Assembly: GCF_025909975.1 (NCBI RefSeq)
Contig: NZ_JAPCIO010000001.1
Span: 62,001 to 126,000 of the forward strand
Direction: 5' to 3'
Origin: Flavobacterium lacisediminis
GTDB lineage: Bacteria > Bacteroidota > Bacteroidia > Flavobacteriales > Flavobacteriaceae
Length of the DNA stretch: 64,000 bases
The notes beneath the pieces were generated by a model that saw nothing but the letters and a program-made list of their open reading frames with translations, had not been told where the DNA came from and did no database searches. A program made the translations under genes and the position numbers. How positions within the stretch are numbered: the first letter of the stretch is position 1; every line of letters begins with the position of its first letter. Shown in pieces: positions 52,236 to 61,570 of the stretch.

Positions 52236-53453
52236 CTATAATTCTAATGCTTTTTTCACATTTCCACCCATTAATAATTCTGCAGGGTTTTCTAATGCTT
52301 CTTTAACAGCTACTAAGAATCCAACCGACTCACGTCCGTCGATGATTCTGTGGTCGTATGATAAAGCAACGTACATAACTGGAGCAATTACGATTTGACC
52401 GTTTTTAACGATAGCTCTTTCTACCACATTGTGCATTCCTAAAATACCAGATTGTGGAGGATTGATGATTGGCGTAGATAACATACTTCCGAAAACACCA
52501 CCATTAGAAATTGTGAAAGTTCCACCTGTCATTTCATCAACTGTAATTTGTCCATCACGCGCTCTGATAGCTAATCTTTTGATTTCTGCTTCAACACCTC
52601 TGAACGATAATGTTTCTGCATTTCTCATAACTGGAACCATTAATCCTTTTGGACCAGAAACCGCTACTGAAATATCACAGAAGTCATAAGAAATTTTCTC
52701 TTGACCGTCAATCATAGAGTTTACATCTGGATACAATTGTAAAGCACGAGTTACTGCTTTTGTAAAGAACGACATAAAGCCTAATCCTAAACCATGTTTA
52801 GCTTTAAACTCTTCTTTGTATTGATCACGTAAAGCGTAAATAGCCGTCATATCTACTTCATTAAAAGTAGTTAACATTGCTGTTTCGTTTTTAGCTGATA
52901 CTAAACGTTCAGCTACTTTTCTACGTAACATAGAAAGTTTTGTTCTTTCCGAACCACGGTTTCCACCTGTTGGTGTTCCCATTGATGGTACTGCATTTAC
53001 AGCGTCATCTTTAGTAATTCTTCCACCTTTACCTGTTCCAACGATGTCAGAAGGCTCGATGTTTTTCTCGTCTAATATTTTTCTAGCTGCTGGAGATGGC
53101 GCTTGAGTTGCATATGTTTTTTCTGCTACTGGAGCTGCTTTTGGAGCCTCAGCTTTTGGAGCTTCAACCGTTTTTGCTTCTTCTTTAGCTGGAGCCGCAC
53201 CACTTTCTGGTTTTGCTGCACCTGTATCGATTAAACAAACTACAGCACCTACTGCTACAGCATCACCTTCTTCTGCTTTTAATGTAATGATTCCACTTGC
53301 TTCAGCTGGCAATTCTAATGTTGCTTTGTCTGAATCAACCTCAGCAATCGCTTGGTCTTTTTCTACATAATCACCATCTTTTACTAACCATGTAGCAATT
53401 TCTACTTCTTTAATTGATTCCCCTGGAGAAGGGACTTTCATTTCTAAAATCAT
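52236..53453 (-). CDS. sucB: 2-oxoglutarate dehydrogenase E2 (dihydrolipoyl succinyltransferase)
   Basis: 405 residues. Lipoyl domain 1-75 with the lipoylated Lys43 in D-S-D-K-A-T, an Ala/Pro/Lys-rich linker (about 80-115), an E1/E3-binding domain (P-S-P-A-A-R-K-I-L), and a catalytic domain ending in S-Y-D-H-R-I-I-D-G-R. Passes the succinyl group to CoA in the TCA cycle. Second gene of the sucA-sucB operon. Confidence 0.95.
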   Translation of the reverse strand: MILEMKVPSPGESIKEVEIATWLVKDGDYVEKDQAIAEVDSDKATLELPAEASGIITLKAEEGDAVAVGAVVCLIDTGAAKPESGAAPAKEEAKTVEAPKAEAPKAAPVAEKTYATQAPSPAARKILDEKNIEPSDIVGTGKGGRITKDDAVNAVPSMGTPTGGNRGSERTKLSMLRRKVAERLVSAKNETAMLTTFNEVDMTAIYALRDQYKEEFKAKHGLGLGFMSFFTKAVTRALQLYPDVNSMIDGQEKISYDFCDISVAVSGPKGLMVPVMRNAETLSFRGVEAEIKRLAIRARDGQITVDEMTGGTFTISNGGVFGSMLSTPIINPPQSGILGMHNVVERAIVKNGQIVIAPVMYVALSYDHRIIDGRESVGFLVAVKEALENPAELLMGGNVKKALEL

Positions 53454-53474
53454 ATCTTTTTATTTAAAAAGTTT

Positions 53475-53495
53475 ACCCTTCGACAAGCTCAGGGT
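53475..53495. repeat. REP-like palindromic sequence between sucA and sucB
   Basis: ACCCT and AGGGT arms flank TCGACAAGCTC, with further partial pairing inside. The sequence resembles dispersed extragenic palindromes found in many bacterial genomes. It lies in the 59-base spacer of the operon. Confidence 0.55.
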
Positions 53496-53512
53496 GATAA
53501 TTGAGTTGTTTT

Positions 53513-56284
53513 TTATTGAAATAATGTTTTATCAAAAACCATCGCGATGGCATTTTTTTGACGTTTTTTAGAACGTTCATAACTACCCGCAGCTGGTGCA
53601 CTATATGCTTTTGGCGAAGCTAATCTTAATTTTACTAAATCGAAATTCATTAACATATAAGAATAAGCTCCCATGTTTTTAGGTTCTTCTTGTGCCCAAA
53701 CATAATCATCAACATTTGGATAACTGTCGATAATCGCTTTGATTTGGTCAACTGCTAATGGGAACAATTGTTCTAAACGAACAACCGCCACATCGTTTCT
53801 ACCTAATTCTTCTCTTTGTGCAATAATGTCAAAATATACTTTTCCTGTACAGAAAACCAATGTTTTGATAGCTTTTTTATCAGCAACATTTGGATCATCT
53901 AACACTTCTTGGAATTGTCCGTTTGCTAATTCGTCCATTGAAGATACTACATCTGGATGACGTAATAAACTTTTTGGAGAGAATACTACTAATGGTTTAC
54001 GGAATTCTGTTTTTAACTGTCTTCTCATTAAATGGAAGAAGTTAGCTGGCGAAGTTACATCGGCAATATACATGTTGTGTTTTGCACACATTTGTAAATA
54101 ACGTTCCATACGTGCTGATGAGTGTTCTGCTCCTTGGTTTTCATAACCGTGAGGCAATAACATTACCAATCCGTTTTGGTTGTTCCATTTATCTTCACCT
54201 GCAGAAATGTATTGGTCAATCATAATTTGAGCTCCGTTAGAGAAATCTCCAAACTGTGCTTCCCAAATTACTAAAGATTTTGGCGATGCTAACGCATATC
54301 CGTATTCAAAACCTAAAACACCATATTCTGAAAGGTGCGAATTGTAGATATAAAAGTTTCCTTTTTTATCTTTTATTTTGTCTAAAAGAATTACTTCTTC
54401 TTCTGAATCTTCTACTTTAACTACAGCATGACGGTGTGAGAATGTTCCACGTTCAACGTCTTGCCCAGATATACGCACGTCAAAACCTTCTGACATTAGA
54501 GAACCATAAGCTAATAATTCGCCCATTGCCCAATCTAATTTATTGGTCTCCACCATGTTTTTTCTATCACCAATTAACTTCGTAATCTTACTGATGAATT
54601 TCTTATCAGCAGGAAGTTCGGTAATGGTTTTAGCAATTTCAGCTAATTGTTTTTTATCAAACTTAGTGTCAAATTTTTGAAGCATTACATCATCTGAAAC
54701 TTGTTTGTAACCTTCCCACTCATTTTCCATGAATGGTGTAATTACAGTTAAGTCTTTTTTACGAGAGGCTTCTAAATTTTCATCTAGTTTTGCTTTGTAA
54801 GCTTCTTCTAATTCTTTTACAAATCCAGCCGAAATAACATTTTCTTGTGCTAATTTCTCCGCATAAATATCTCTTGGATTTTTATGTTTTGCAATTAATT
54901 TATATAAAACAGGTTGTGTAAAACGAGGTTCGTCTCCTTCGTTATGACCATATTTTCTGTATCCTAATAAATCAATAAAAACGTCAGTTCCAAACTCCAT
55001 ACGATAATCTAAAGCAAATAACATCGCATGAACAACAGCTTCTGCATCATCAGCATTTACGTGTAAAACTGGCGACAAAGTTACTTTAGCAATATCCGTA
55101 CAATACGTTGACGAACGCGCATCTAAATAATTCGTTGTAAATCCAACTTGGTTATTGATTACTAAGTGAATCGTTCCACCTGTTTTATAACCATCTAATT
55201 TAGCCATTTGAATGATTTCATAAACAATACCTTGACCTGCAACCGCAGCATCACCGTGAACGGCAATTGGTAAGACTTTTGAAAAATCATTTGGATAATT
55301 TCTATCTTGTTTTGCTCTTGTAATTCCTTCAATAACGGCACCTACTGTTTCTAAGTGCGAAGGATTTGGAGCTAAATTTAAGTTGATTTTTTTACCTGAA
55401 TCAGTTACTCTATCAGAAGTTAAACCTAAGTGATATTTTACGTCACCATCAAAGTTAGCGTCTTCATCGTAGTCTTTTCCGTCGAATTCAGAGAAGATAT
55501 TTTGAGTATTTTTTCCGAAGATGTTTGCCAATACATTTAAACGACCTCTGTGTGCCATTCCCATTACGAATTGCTCAACACCTTTGTCAGCTGCAGCTTC
55601 CACTAAAGCGTCTAAAGCAGGAATAACCGCTTCACAACCTTCTAATGAGAAACGCTTTTGACCTACATATTTGGTATGTAAGAAGTTTTCGAAAGAAACT
55701 GCTTCGTTTAATTTTTTAAGAATGTGTTTTTTCTTGTCAGCAGTAAAGTTTGGTAAATTGTCGTTAATGTCTAAACGATTTTTTATCCATTCTAATTTGT
55801 GTGGTTCGCGAATGTACATGTATTCCACACCGATAGATTGGCAATACACATTTTCTAAATGTTTAACGATATCCGCCAAAGTACATGGTTTCATGTTAAC
55901 CATTTTAGCTGCATCAAAAACCGTATTCAAATCGGCTTGAGATAAACCAAAATTTTCAAGTGCTAATGAAGGCCCGTGAAGTCTTCTATCTCTTACAGGA
56001 TTTGTTTTTGTGAATAAGTGTCCACGTGTTCTATATCCTTCAATTAATTTCAGAACATTGAACTCTTTTTGCATTTTTTCAGAAATTTCACCTGAATCAC
56101 CAGAAGCTACTTGAACTACTTGTGCGGCAAATTCTTCAGAACCATAACCCGCTTGCGCAAAGTCAAATCCTTGAAAAAAACTTCTCCAGCTTGGCTCTAC
56201 GCTATCTGGATTTTGTAAATATTGTTCGTATAAATCTGCAAAAAATGCAGTATGTGCAGCGTTTAAAAAGGAAAACCTATCCAT
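53513..56284 (-). CDS. sucA: 2-oxoglutarate dehydrogenase E1
   Basis: 923 residues from ATG 56284 (M-D-R-F-S-F-L-N); the upstream ATG lies before the promoter box. The thiamine-diphosphate enzyme decarboxylates 2-oxoglutarate. Motifs include G-M-A-H-R-G-R-L-N-V, G-D-A-A-V-A-G-Q-G (cofactor loop), and S-G-Q-D-V-E-R-G-T-F-S-H-R-H. The N-terminal Y-E-Q-Y-L-x-N-P-D-S-V-type helix binds E2. First gene of sucA-sucB. Confidence 0.96.
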   Translation of the reverse strand: MDRFSFLNAAHTAFFADLYEQYLQNPDSVEPSWRSFFQGFDFAQAGYGSEEFAAQVVQVASGDSGEISEKMQKEFNVLKLIEGYRTRGHLFTKTNPVRDRRLHGPSLALENFGLSQADLNTVFDAAKMVNMKPCTLADIVKHLENVYCQSIGVEYMYIREPHKLEWIKNRLDINDNLPNFTADKKKHILKKLNEAVSFENFLHTKYVGQKRFSLEGCEAVIPALDALVEAAADKGVEQFVMGMAHRGRLNVLANIFGKNTQNIFSEFDGKDYDEDANFDGDVKYHLGLTSDRVTDSGKKINLNLAPNPSHLETVGAVIEGITRAKQDRNYPNDFSKVLPIAVHGDAAVAGQGIVYEIIQMAKLDGYKTGGTIHLVINNQVGFTTNYLDARSSTYCTDIAKVTLSPVLHVNADDAEAVVHAMLFALDYRMEFGTDVFIDLLGYRKYGHNEGDEPRFTQPVLYKLIAKHKNPRDIYAEKLAQENVISAGFVKELEEAYKAKLDENLEASRKKDLTVITPFMENEWEGYKQVSDDVMLQKFDTKFDKKQLAEIAKTITELPADKKFISKITKLIGDRKNMVETNKLDWAMGELLAYGSLMSEGFDVRISGQDVERGTFSHRHAVVKVEDSEEEVILLDKIKDKKGNFYIYNSHLSEYGVLGFEYGYALASPKSLVIWEAQFGDFSNGAQIMIDQYISAGEDKWNNQNGLVMLLPHGYENQGAEHSSARMERYLQMCAKHNMYIADVTSPANFFHLMRRQLKTEFRKPLVVFSPKSLLRHPDVVSSMDELANGQFQEVLDDPNVADKKAIKTLVFCTGKVYFDIIAQREELGRNDVAVVRLEQLFPLAVDQIKAIIDSYPNVDDYVWAQEEPKNMGAYSYMLMNFDLVKLRLASPKAYSAPAAGSYERSKKRQKNAIAMVFDKTLFQ

Positions 56285-56324
56285 AGTGTGTTGTCGGTAA
56301 GACCTATTAATTAAAAATTTTACG

Positions 56325-56332
56325 CAAAAGTA
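56325..56332 (-). promoter_or_regulatory. -7 box of sucA-sucB
   Basis: Minus-strand TACTTTTG, a perfect TAnnTTTG, 40 bases before the sucA ATG. Confidence 0.55.
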
Positions 56333-56400
56333 AAACATTTTATGATAATCTTTCAAGGATTTTTATACTTTTATAACATTAATTTTTTCAAAATTGATTT

Positions 56401-56946
56401 ATGAAAAAGAATTCCGTAATGAAATTAACACTTTTACTAAGTATTGTGTTTTTATTTGGATTTAATTCTGAAATTTCTGCACAAGAAAACACCGAAATGA
56501 AAACAAAAAGTGATTTTTGGAACCATGTACAATTTGGTGGAGTATTAGGCTTAGGAGTTGGTAATGGTTATGCCGATATTATGGTTGCGCCAAGTGCTAT
56601 TTACAACTTTAATCAATACGTTTCAGCGGGTTTAGGTGTTCAATATAACTATGTAAAACAACGTGATTTATACAAAGCGAATATGTATGGTGGTAGTGTA
56701 GTGGCTTTGTTTAATCCTATAGAAGAATTACAAATTTCAACCGAATTAGAACAATTAAGAGTAAACAGAACTTTTAATGATTCATTTGGAAGCGATTCTC
56801 AAGATTTTTGGAATACCGCTTTGTTCGTTGGAGCAGGATATCGCAATGAAAATGTAACTATTGGAATTCGATACAATGTGTTGCACAAAGACAGAGACAA
56901 TATTTACGCAGAAGCTTTTATGCCTTTTGTAAGGATATTTTTTTAA
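56401..56946 (+). CDS. Small outer-membrane beta-barrel-like protein
   Basis: 181 residues. Signal peptide about 1-27 (ends I-S-A-Q), then alternating strands (G-V-L-G-L-G-V-G-N-G-Y, V-S-A-G-L-G-V-Q-Y-N-Y, V-G-A-G-Y-R) ending in V-R-I-F-F, as expected of a small barrel with C-terminal Phe. It lies divergent from sucA. Relatives are sometimes labelled alpha-ketoglutarate decarboxylase; nothing in the sequence supports an enzyme. Confidence 0.7.
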   Translation: MKKNSVMKLTLLLSIVFLFGFNSEISAQENTEMKTKSDFWNHVQFGGVLGLGVGNGYADIMVAPSAIYNFNQYVSAGLGVQYNYVKQRDLYKANMYGGSVVALFNPIEELQISTELEQLRVNRTFNDSFGSDSQDFWNTALFVGAGYRNENVTIGIRYNVLHKDRDNIYAEAFMPFVRIFF

Positions 56947-57293
56947 TACTTATTACGAAACCAAACCTTTTGCCATTCACGCTTTAACACTAAAAAAGCA
57001 ACTTGTTCCGACAATTCCACCAAATCAGAACCGTCTAATTTTTTGATTTGATCTTCTGGAACATCAATTATGTAGAGTAAATTCAGATATTCAGCAAATT
57101 TGTATTGAATGAGTTTGTAAATTTTTTCTTGTACCAAATTCTTAAATTCAAACGGAAAAATACTTGATGGCACATCTAATGATTCATTAGCTAAGGCAAA
57201 ATCTTTATTTACTTGCTCAATCAATTTAAAGTACAAATGTTCTTCTTCGGCTTGCGAAATTAAGGCATCAATATTTGCTGGTGGATTATACAT
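56943..57293 (-). CDS. Short hypothetical protein downstream of polyprenyl synthase
   Basis: 116 residues, predicted mainly helical, soluble, no recognised family. It overlaps the upstream polyprenyl synthetase gene by 8 bases, so it is cotranscribed, and the convergent barrel gene by 4 bases. Confidence 0.6.
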   Translation of the reverse strand: MYNPPANIDALISQAEEEHLYFKLIEQVNKDFALANESLDVPSSIFPFEFKNLVQEKIYKLIQYKFAEYLNLLYIIDVPEDQIKKLDGSDLVELSEQVAFLVLKREWQKVWFRNKY

Positions 57294-58260
57294 TTCTTCC
57301 CATTAAATTCTCTCCAAAAGCTTTTAAAATAGCTTTCTTTTCATTTTCAATATCCATTTTTTCTAAGGTTTCAAATGCTTTGAAAGTAAAGTCTTGAATC
57401 GCATTTTTTGTAGCTTCACTTGCACCAGAAGAATTAAAAATAGCTTTTACTGATTCGATTTTATCTGTGTTTTCTGAAGGTTGGATGGAAAACAAATGCA
57501 ATAATTGTTGCTTTTCTTCTGCTTTAGAAAACTCAATTGCTTTTAAGTATAAATAGGTTTTTTTGTTTTCAATAATATCTCCACCCACTTGTTTTCCGAA
57601 GGTTTCTGGATTACCGAAAGCATCTAAATAATCGTCTTGTAATTGAAACGCAATTCCTAAATTCAGTCCAAAATCATAAATCAAATCAGCATTTTCCTCA
57701 GAAGTTTCGGCTACAATTGCCCCCATTTTCATGGCAGCACCAACTAAAACCGCAGTTTTATATTCAATCATTTTTAGGTATTCTGGAATCGTAACATCAT
57801 CACGGGTTTCAAAATCTACATCATATTGTTGTCCTTCACAAACTTCTAAAGCTGTTTTACTGAATAATTTTGCTAATTTTTGGAAAGTTGCTGGTTCGTA
57901 ATTTTCAAAGAATTGATACGCTAAAATCAACATAGCATCACCTGATAAAATTCCGGTATTCAAATCCCATTTTTCATGAACGGTTTGATTACCTCTTCGT
58001 AAAGGCGCATCATCCATAATGTCATCGTGAATTAATGAAAAATTATGAAACACCTCAACCGCTGTTGCTGCTGGAATGGCTTTTTCACAATCCACATTAA
58101 AAACTTCGCTTGCCATTAAAGTCAAAACGGGACGCATTCTTTTTCCGCCAAGCGATAAAATATACTCGATAGGTTCGTATAAGTTTTTAGGCTCTTTGTT
58201 GGCAACAATTTGCGAAAAATGATTACTCATTTTTTCTTGATAGTACGATATAGAATGCAT
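57286..58260 (-). CDS. Polyprenyl synthetase (IspA/GGPP-type)
   Basis: 324 residues, all-helical isoprenyl diphosphate synthase. First Asp-rich motif D-D-I-M-D-D at 79-84 in L-I-H-D-D, and second Q-D-D-Y-L-D at 208-213. L-G-G-K-R-M-R-P holds the isopentenyl-pyrophosphate-binding residues. The chain length (C15, C20 or longer) cannot be set reliably from sequence alone. Confidence 0.92.
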   Translation of the reverse strand: MHSISYYQEKMSNHFSQIVANKEPKNLYEPIEYILSLGGKRMRPVLTLMASEVFNVDCEKAIPAATAVEVFHNFSLIHDDIMDDAPLRRGNQTVHEKWDLNTGILSGDAMLILAYQFFENYEPATFQKLAKLFSKTALEVCEGQQYDVDFETRDDVTIPEYLKMIEYKTAVLVGAAMKMGAIVAETSEENADLIYDFGLNLGIAFQLQDDYLDAFGNPETFGKQVGGDIIENKKTYLYLKAIEFSKAEEKQQLLHLFSIQPSENTDKIESVKAIFNSSGASEATKNAIQDFTFKAFETLEKMDIENEKKAILKAFGENLMGRNV

Positions 58261-58338
58261 TATTTGAATTTTTTGCTAAAATACTCCAATATTCTGAAAC
58301 GACACGAATATATCAAATGTTAAATTTATGTAAAAACA

Positions 58339-58380
58339 ATGGAAACTATTTTGGTGTTAAAAGTTTCCATTATACATTTG
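58339..58380 (+). promoter_or_regulatory. Promoter and palindromic operator of the tetR-efflux operon
   Basis: Inverted repeat ATGGAAACT (58339-58347) and AGTTTCCAT (58362-58370), separated by 14 bases. The gap holds TTTTGG with TTG at 58351-58353, then 19 bases to TACATTTG (58373-58380), a near-ideal TTG/TAnnTTTG promoter. The operator straddles the -33 element, so bound repressor would block it. Confidence 0.7.
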
Positions 58381-58421
58381 TACCCGAAAATAAAATCCAA
58401 AAAAGAGATTTTACTGTAAAA

Positions 58422-59024
58422 ATGAAAGATAAAATTATAAATAAAGCAAAAGAAATGTTTTTGAGACTGGGTTTCAAAAGCATTACTATGGATGATATTG
58501 CTTGCGAAATGTGTATTTCAAAAAAAACAATTTATAAATACTTTTCTAATAAAGATATACTAATTGAAGAAAGTGTTCAAATGGTGCACAAAGAAATTCA
58601 TGAAACAATTAACACAATCGTAGCACAGAATTTTAACGCCATTGAAGAAAATTTCGAAATCAGAAGAATGTTTAAAGAAATGTTCAAATCAGCAGAATCT
58701 TCTCCTATTTATCAGTTAAAAAAGCATTATCCAGAAATTTACGAGAAAGTTCTGAGCATGCAAGTTAGTGTTTGTGAAGAATGTTTTCGAGACAATATCA
58801 TAAAAGGAATCAACGAAGGTTTGTACCGAAAAGATTTAGATATTGAAAATTATGTCAAGTTTTATTACACTTTAATATTCAATATAAACGAAAACACAAT
58901 GCTTGAAAAAGATGCTCAAGAATTAGAATTAAAAGCTTTAGAATACCACATAAGAGCAATGGCATCATTAGCTGGAATAGTAGAACTTGAAAAACAATTA
59001 GAAACACAAATACTTAATCATTAA
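58422..59024 (+). CDS. TetR/AcrR family regulator
   Basis: 200 residues from ATG 58422. N-terminal helix-turn-helix (S-I-T-M-D-D-I-A-C-E-M-C-I-S-K-K-T-I-Y-K) at about 20-42, followed by an all-helical ligand domain. It probably represses its own operon through the inverted repeat in its promoter, being relieved by a pump substrate. The longer frame upstream includes the promoter and is rejected. First gene of the efflux operon. Confidence 0.9.
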   Translation: MKDKIINKAKEMFLRLGFKSITMDDIACEMCISKKTIYKYFSNKDILIEESVQMVHKEIHETINTIVAQNFNAIEENFEIRRMFKEMFKSAESSPIYQLKKHYPEIYEKVLSMQVSVCEECFRDNIIKGINEGLYRKDLDIENYVKFYYTLIFNINENTMLEKDAQELELKALEYHIRAMASLAGIVELEKQLETQILNH

Positions 59025-59031
59025 CCACCAT

Positions 59032-60378
59032 ATGAAACAAAAACTATTACTAACCCTTTTGTTCGTTTCTGTATTCTTGAACGCACAAGATAAAAAAGAA
59101 ACCTATAGCTTTACATTGCAACAAGCAATTGATCATGCTATTGAAAACAACTATACTTCAATTAATGCAAAACGTGATATTGAAGCTGCCAAGCAAAAAA
59201 AATGGGAAACAACTGCTTCTGGACTTCCACAAATTAGTAGTAACTTACAATATTTAAACAATCTTGACTTTCAAGTACAAGGGGTTTCTGGAAATGCTTT
59301 CAATCCTGGTGGCGATCCAAATGAAATTTCAACTATTGCCTTTGGAACTAAACACAGCGCAAATGCTTCTGCAACATTAAACCAATTAATTTTTGATGGT
59401 TCATATATTGTAGGATTACAATCGGCTAAAGTGTATTTGCAAATTTCACAAAATGCAAAAGAAAAAACCGATTTAGAAATAAAAGAAATGGTTACGAATG
59501 CATACGGAAATGTGCTGTTAGCAAAAGAAAGTGTTTTAATCTTAGAAAAAAACAAAACCACCTTAGAAAAAACATTATTTGAAACTAGCGAAACTTTTAA
59601 AAACGGTTTAACCGAGGAAGAAAACGTTGAGCAACTTCAAATTACGTTAACACAATTGAAAAGTTCTTTATCAAATGCACAAAAAAGAGCTGAAATTGCA
59701 TTGAATCTTCTAAAAATTTCTATGGGAATCGACATCAATAATGATGTTACTCTTACAGAAAAATTAGACGATTTAGCACTTAAAAATGTTGATTTAGCTG
59801 TGCTTGCGGAAGAATTTAATTCTCAAAATTCAGTAGATTTTAAAATTCAAAAAAATAACGAAGAATCGAAACGTTTGTTGTTAAAATTAGAACGTTTTAG
59901 AGCATTGCCAACAATTGGCGCGCAACTGAACTATGGTGCCAATACTTTTTCTAATGAATTTGATATTATTTCAACACAACAAAAATGGTACAATTATTCA
60001 AATTTTGGTGTAAATGTTAGTTTGCCAATATTTAGTAGTTTTAGAGATAGAGCCAGAACCCAACAAGCAAAAATTGCTTTTGAACAAGCAAAAACACAGC
60101 TTACTGAAACAGAGCAACGTTTAAAACTTCAATTTCAACAAGCTAAAACCGATTACGAATACAGTATTGAGCAATATTCAGCATCAAAAAGTAATTTAAA
60201 ATTAGCCGAAAGAATCGAAGGCAAACAACAAATAAAATTCAAAGAAGGACTTTCTACAAGTTTTGAATTTACAGAAGCACAACGTCAGTTATACACAGCG
60301 CAACAAGATTATTTACAAGCTATGATTGATGTAATGAACAAAAAAGCAACTTTAGACAAACTAACCAATAAAAAATAA
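59032..60378 (+). CDS. TolC-family outer-membrane efflux protein
   Basis: 448 residues. Signal peptide about 1-18 (ends F-L-N-A-Q), then two repeats of the outer-membrane-factor fold with long coiled helices (A-K-Q-K-K-W-E-T, Q-Q-A-K-T-D-Y-E-Y). Forms the outer-membrane exit duct of the tripartite pump encoded downstream. Seven bases after the tetR stop. Confidence 0.92.
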   Translation: MKQKLLLTLLFVSVFLNAQDKKETYSFTLQQAIDHAIENNYTSINAKRDIEAAKQKKWETTASGLPQISSNLQYLNNLDFQVQGVSGNAFNPGGDPNEISTIAFGTKHSANASATLNQLIFDGSYIVGLQSAKVYLQISQNAKEKTDLEIKEMVTNAYGNVLLAKESVLILEKNKTTLEKTLFETSETFKNGLTEEENVEQLQITLTQLKSSLSNAQKRAEIALNLLKISMGIDINNDVTLTEKLDDLALKNVDLAVLAEEFNSQNSVDFKIQKNNEESKRLLLKLERFRALPTIGAQLNYGANTFSNEFDIISTQQKWYNYSNFGVNVSLPIFSSFRDRARTQQAKIAFEQAKTQLTETEQRLKLQFQQAKTDYEYSIEQYSASKSNLKLAERIEGKQQIKFKEGLSTSFEFTEAQRQLYTAQQDYLQAMIDVMNKKATLDKLTNKK

Positions 60379-60387
60379 AAACGCACA

Positions 60388-61551
60388 ATGAAAAAAATAC
60401 TATACATCAGTTTATTAGGTTTACTAATTACTTCTTGTGGAGGTGATTCAAAAACTGCATCTGTTGATAAAGCGATTGAATCAAAAGATTTAGCAACTAT
60501 TAAAGCATCAAGATCAGAAATTCAGAAACAATATGATGCTATTGCTGCTGAATTAGCAAAACTTGATTTGGCTATTGCCGAATTAGACACACTAAAAAAA
60601 TCAGCTTTAGTTACAACTGCAATTGTTAACGATACAATTTTTACGCATTACATTGACATTCAAGGAAATGTTGATACTAAACAAAATCTTATTATTTACC
60701 CAGAATATTCGGGAGTTTTATCTCAAGTGTATGTAAAATCAGGTCAAAAAGTAAATAAAGGGCAAATTTTAGCCCGAATTGACGATGGTGGTTTAAGCAA
60801 TCAATTGGCACAAATGGAAACACAAGCTACATTGGCAAAAACTACATTTGAAAGACAAAAAAATCTTTGGGATAAAAAAATTGGTTCAGAAATTCAATAT
60901 TTACAAGCAAAAACAAATTACGAAGCTCAAATGAAAGCAGTTGCCCAAATGAGAGCGCAACTTGGAAAAACAATTGTGAAAGCACCATTTAGTGGTGTTA
61001 TTGACGAAGTAATTACTGAAAAAGGTCAGGTTGTTGGTCCAGGTCAACAATTAATGCGTATTGTAAATTTATCAGATATGTACGTTTCTGCAAATGTTCC
61101 TGAAAGTTTCATTGGGAAAATTAAAAATGGAGCAATCGTAGATGTTGAAGTAAAATCTACTGGTAAAATATATAAAGGAAAAGTGAGACAAATTGGAAAT
61201 TACATCAATCCAAACAATAGAAATTTTAGTATTGAAGTAGCGGTTCCAAACTCAGATAATTTATTACGTCCAAATCAAGTAGCTGTTTTAAAAATCGAAG
61301 ACTACAAAAAAGCAAATGCGATTTTAGTTCCAGAAAGTATTGTTACTGAAAATGCAGTTGGCGAAAAAATTATTTATACAGTTGATACCTCTGGGAAAGA
61401 GCCAAAAGCCATCAAAAAAACCATCGTAGTAGGTTTAACTTCTGGAGCAAATATTGAAGTAAAATCTGGATTAAACAAAGGAGAACAAATCATTATTGAA
61501 GGCGCAAGAAGTGTTCAAAATGGAGATATTGTTGAAATTTTAAAAAAATAA
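60388..61551 (+). CDS. RND efflux periplasmic adaptor (MFP), lipoprotein
   Basis: 387 residues. Lipoprotein signal L-I-T-S-C (Cys17), a coiled coil (about 30-65), then the biotinyl-lipoyl-like hairpin (S-G-V-L-S-Q-V-Y-V-K-S-G-Q-K-V) and a beta-barrel domain (V-P-E-S-F-I-G). Membrane-fusion protein that links the RND pump to TolC. Confidence 0.92.
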   Translation: MKKILYISLLGLLITSCGGDSKTASVDKAIESKDLATIKASRSEIQKQYDAIAAELAKLDLAIAELDTLKKSALVTTAIVNDTIFTHYIDIQGNVDTKQNLIIYPEYSGVLSQVYVKSGQKVNKGQILARIDDGGLSNQLAQMETQATLAKTTFERQKNLWDKKIGSEIQYLQAKTNYEAQMKAVAQMRAQLGKTIVKAPFSGVIDEVITEKGQVVGPGQQLMRIVNLSDMYVSANVPESFIGKIKNGAIVDVEVKSTGKIYKGKVRQIGNYINPNNRNFSIEVAVPNSDNLLRPNQVAVLKIEDYKKANAILVPESIVTENAVGEKIIYTVDTSGKEPKAIKKTIVVGLTSGANIEVKSGLNKGEQIIIEGARSVQNGDIVEILKK

Positions 61552-61570
61552 GTACTAAAAAAATATTGGT

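Noticed and set aside
54802..56116. Several plus-strand open frames inside sucA
   Set aside because: They mirror the codon structure of a long, fully conserved enzyme gene on the other strand.
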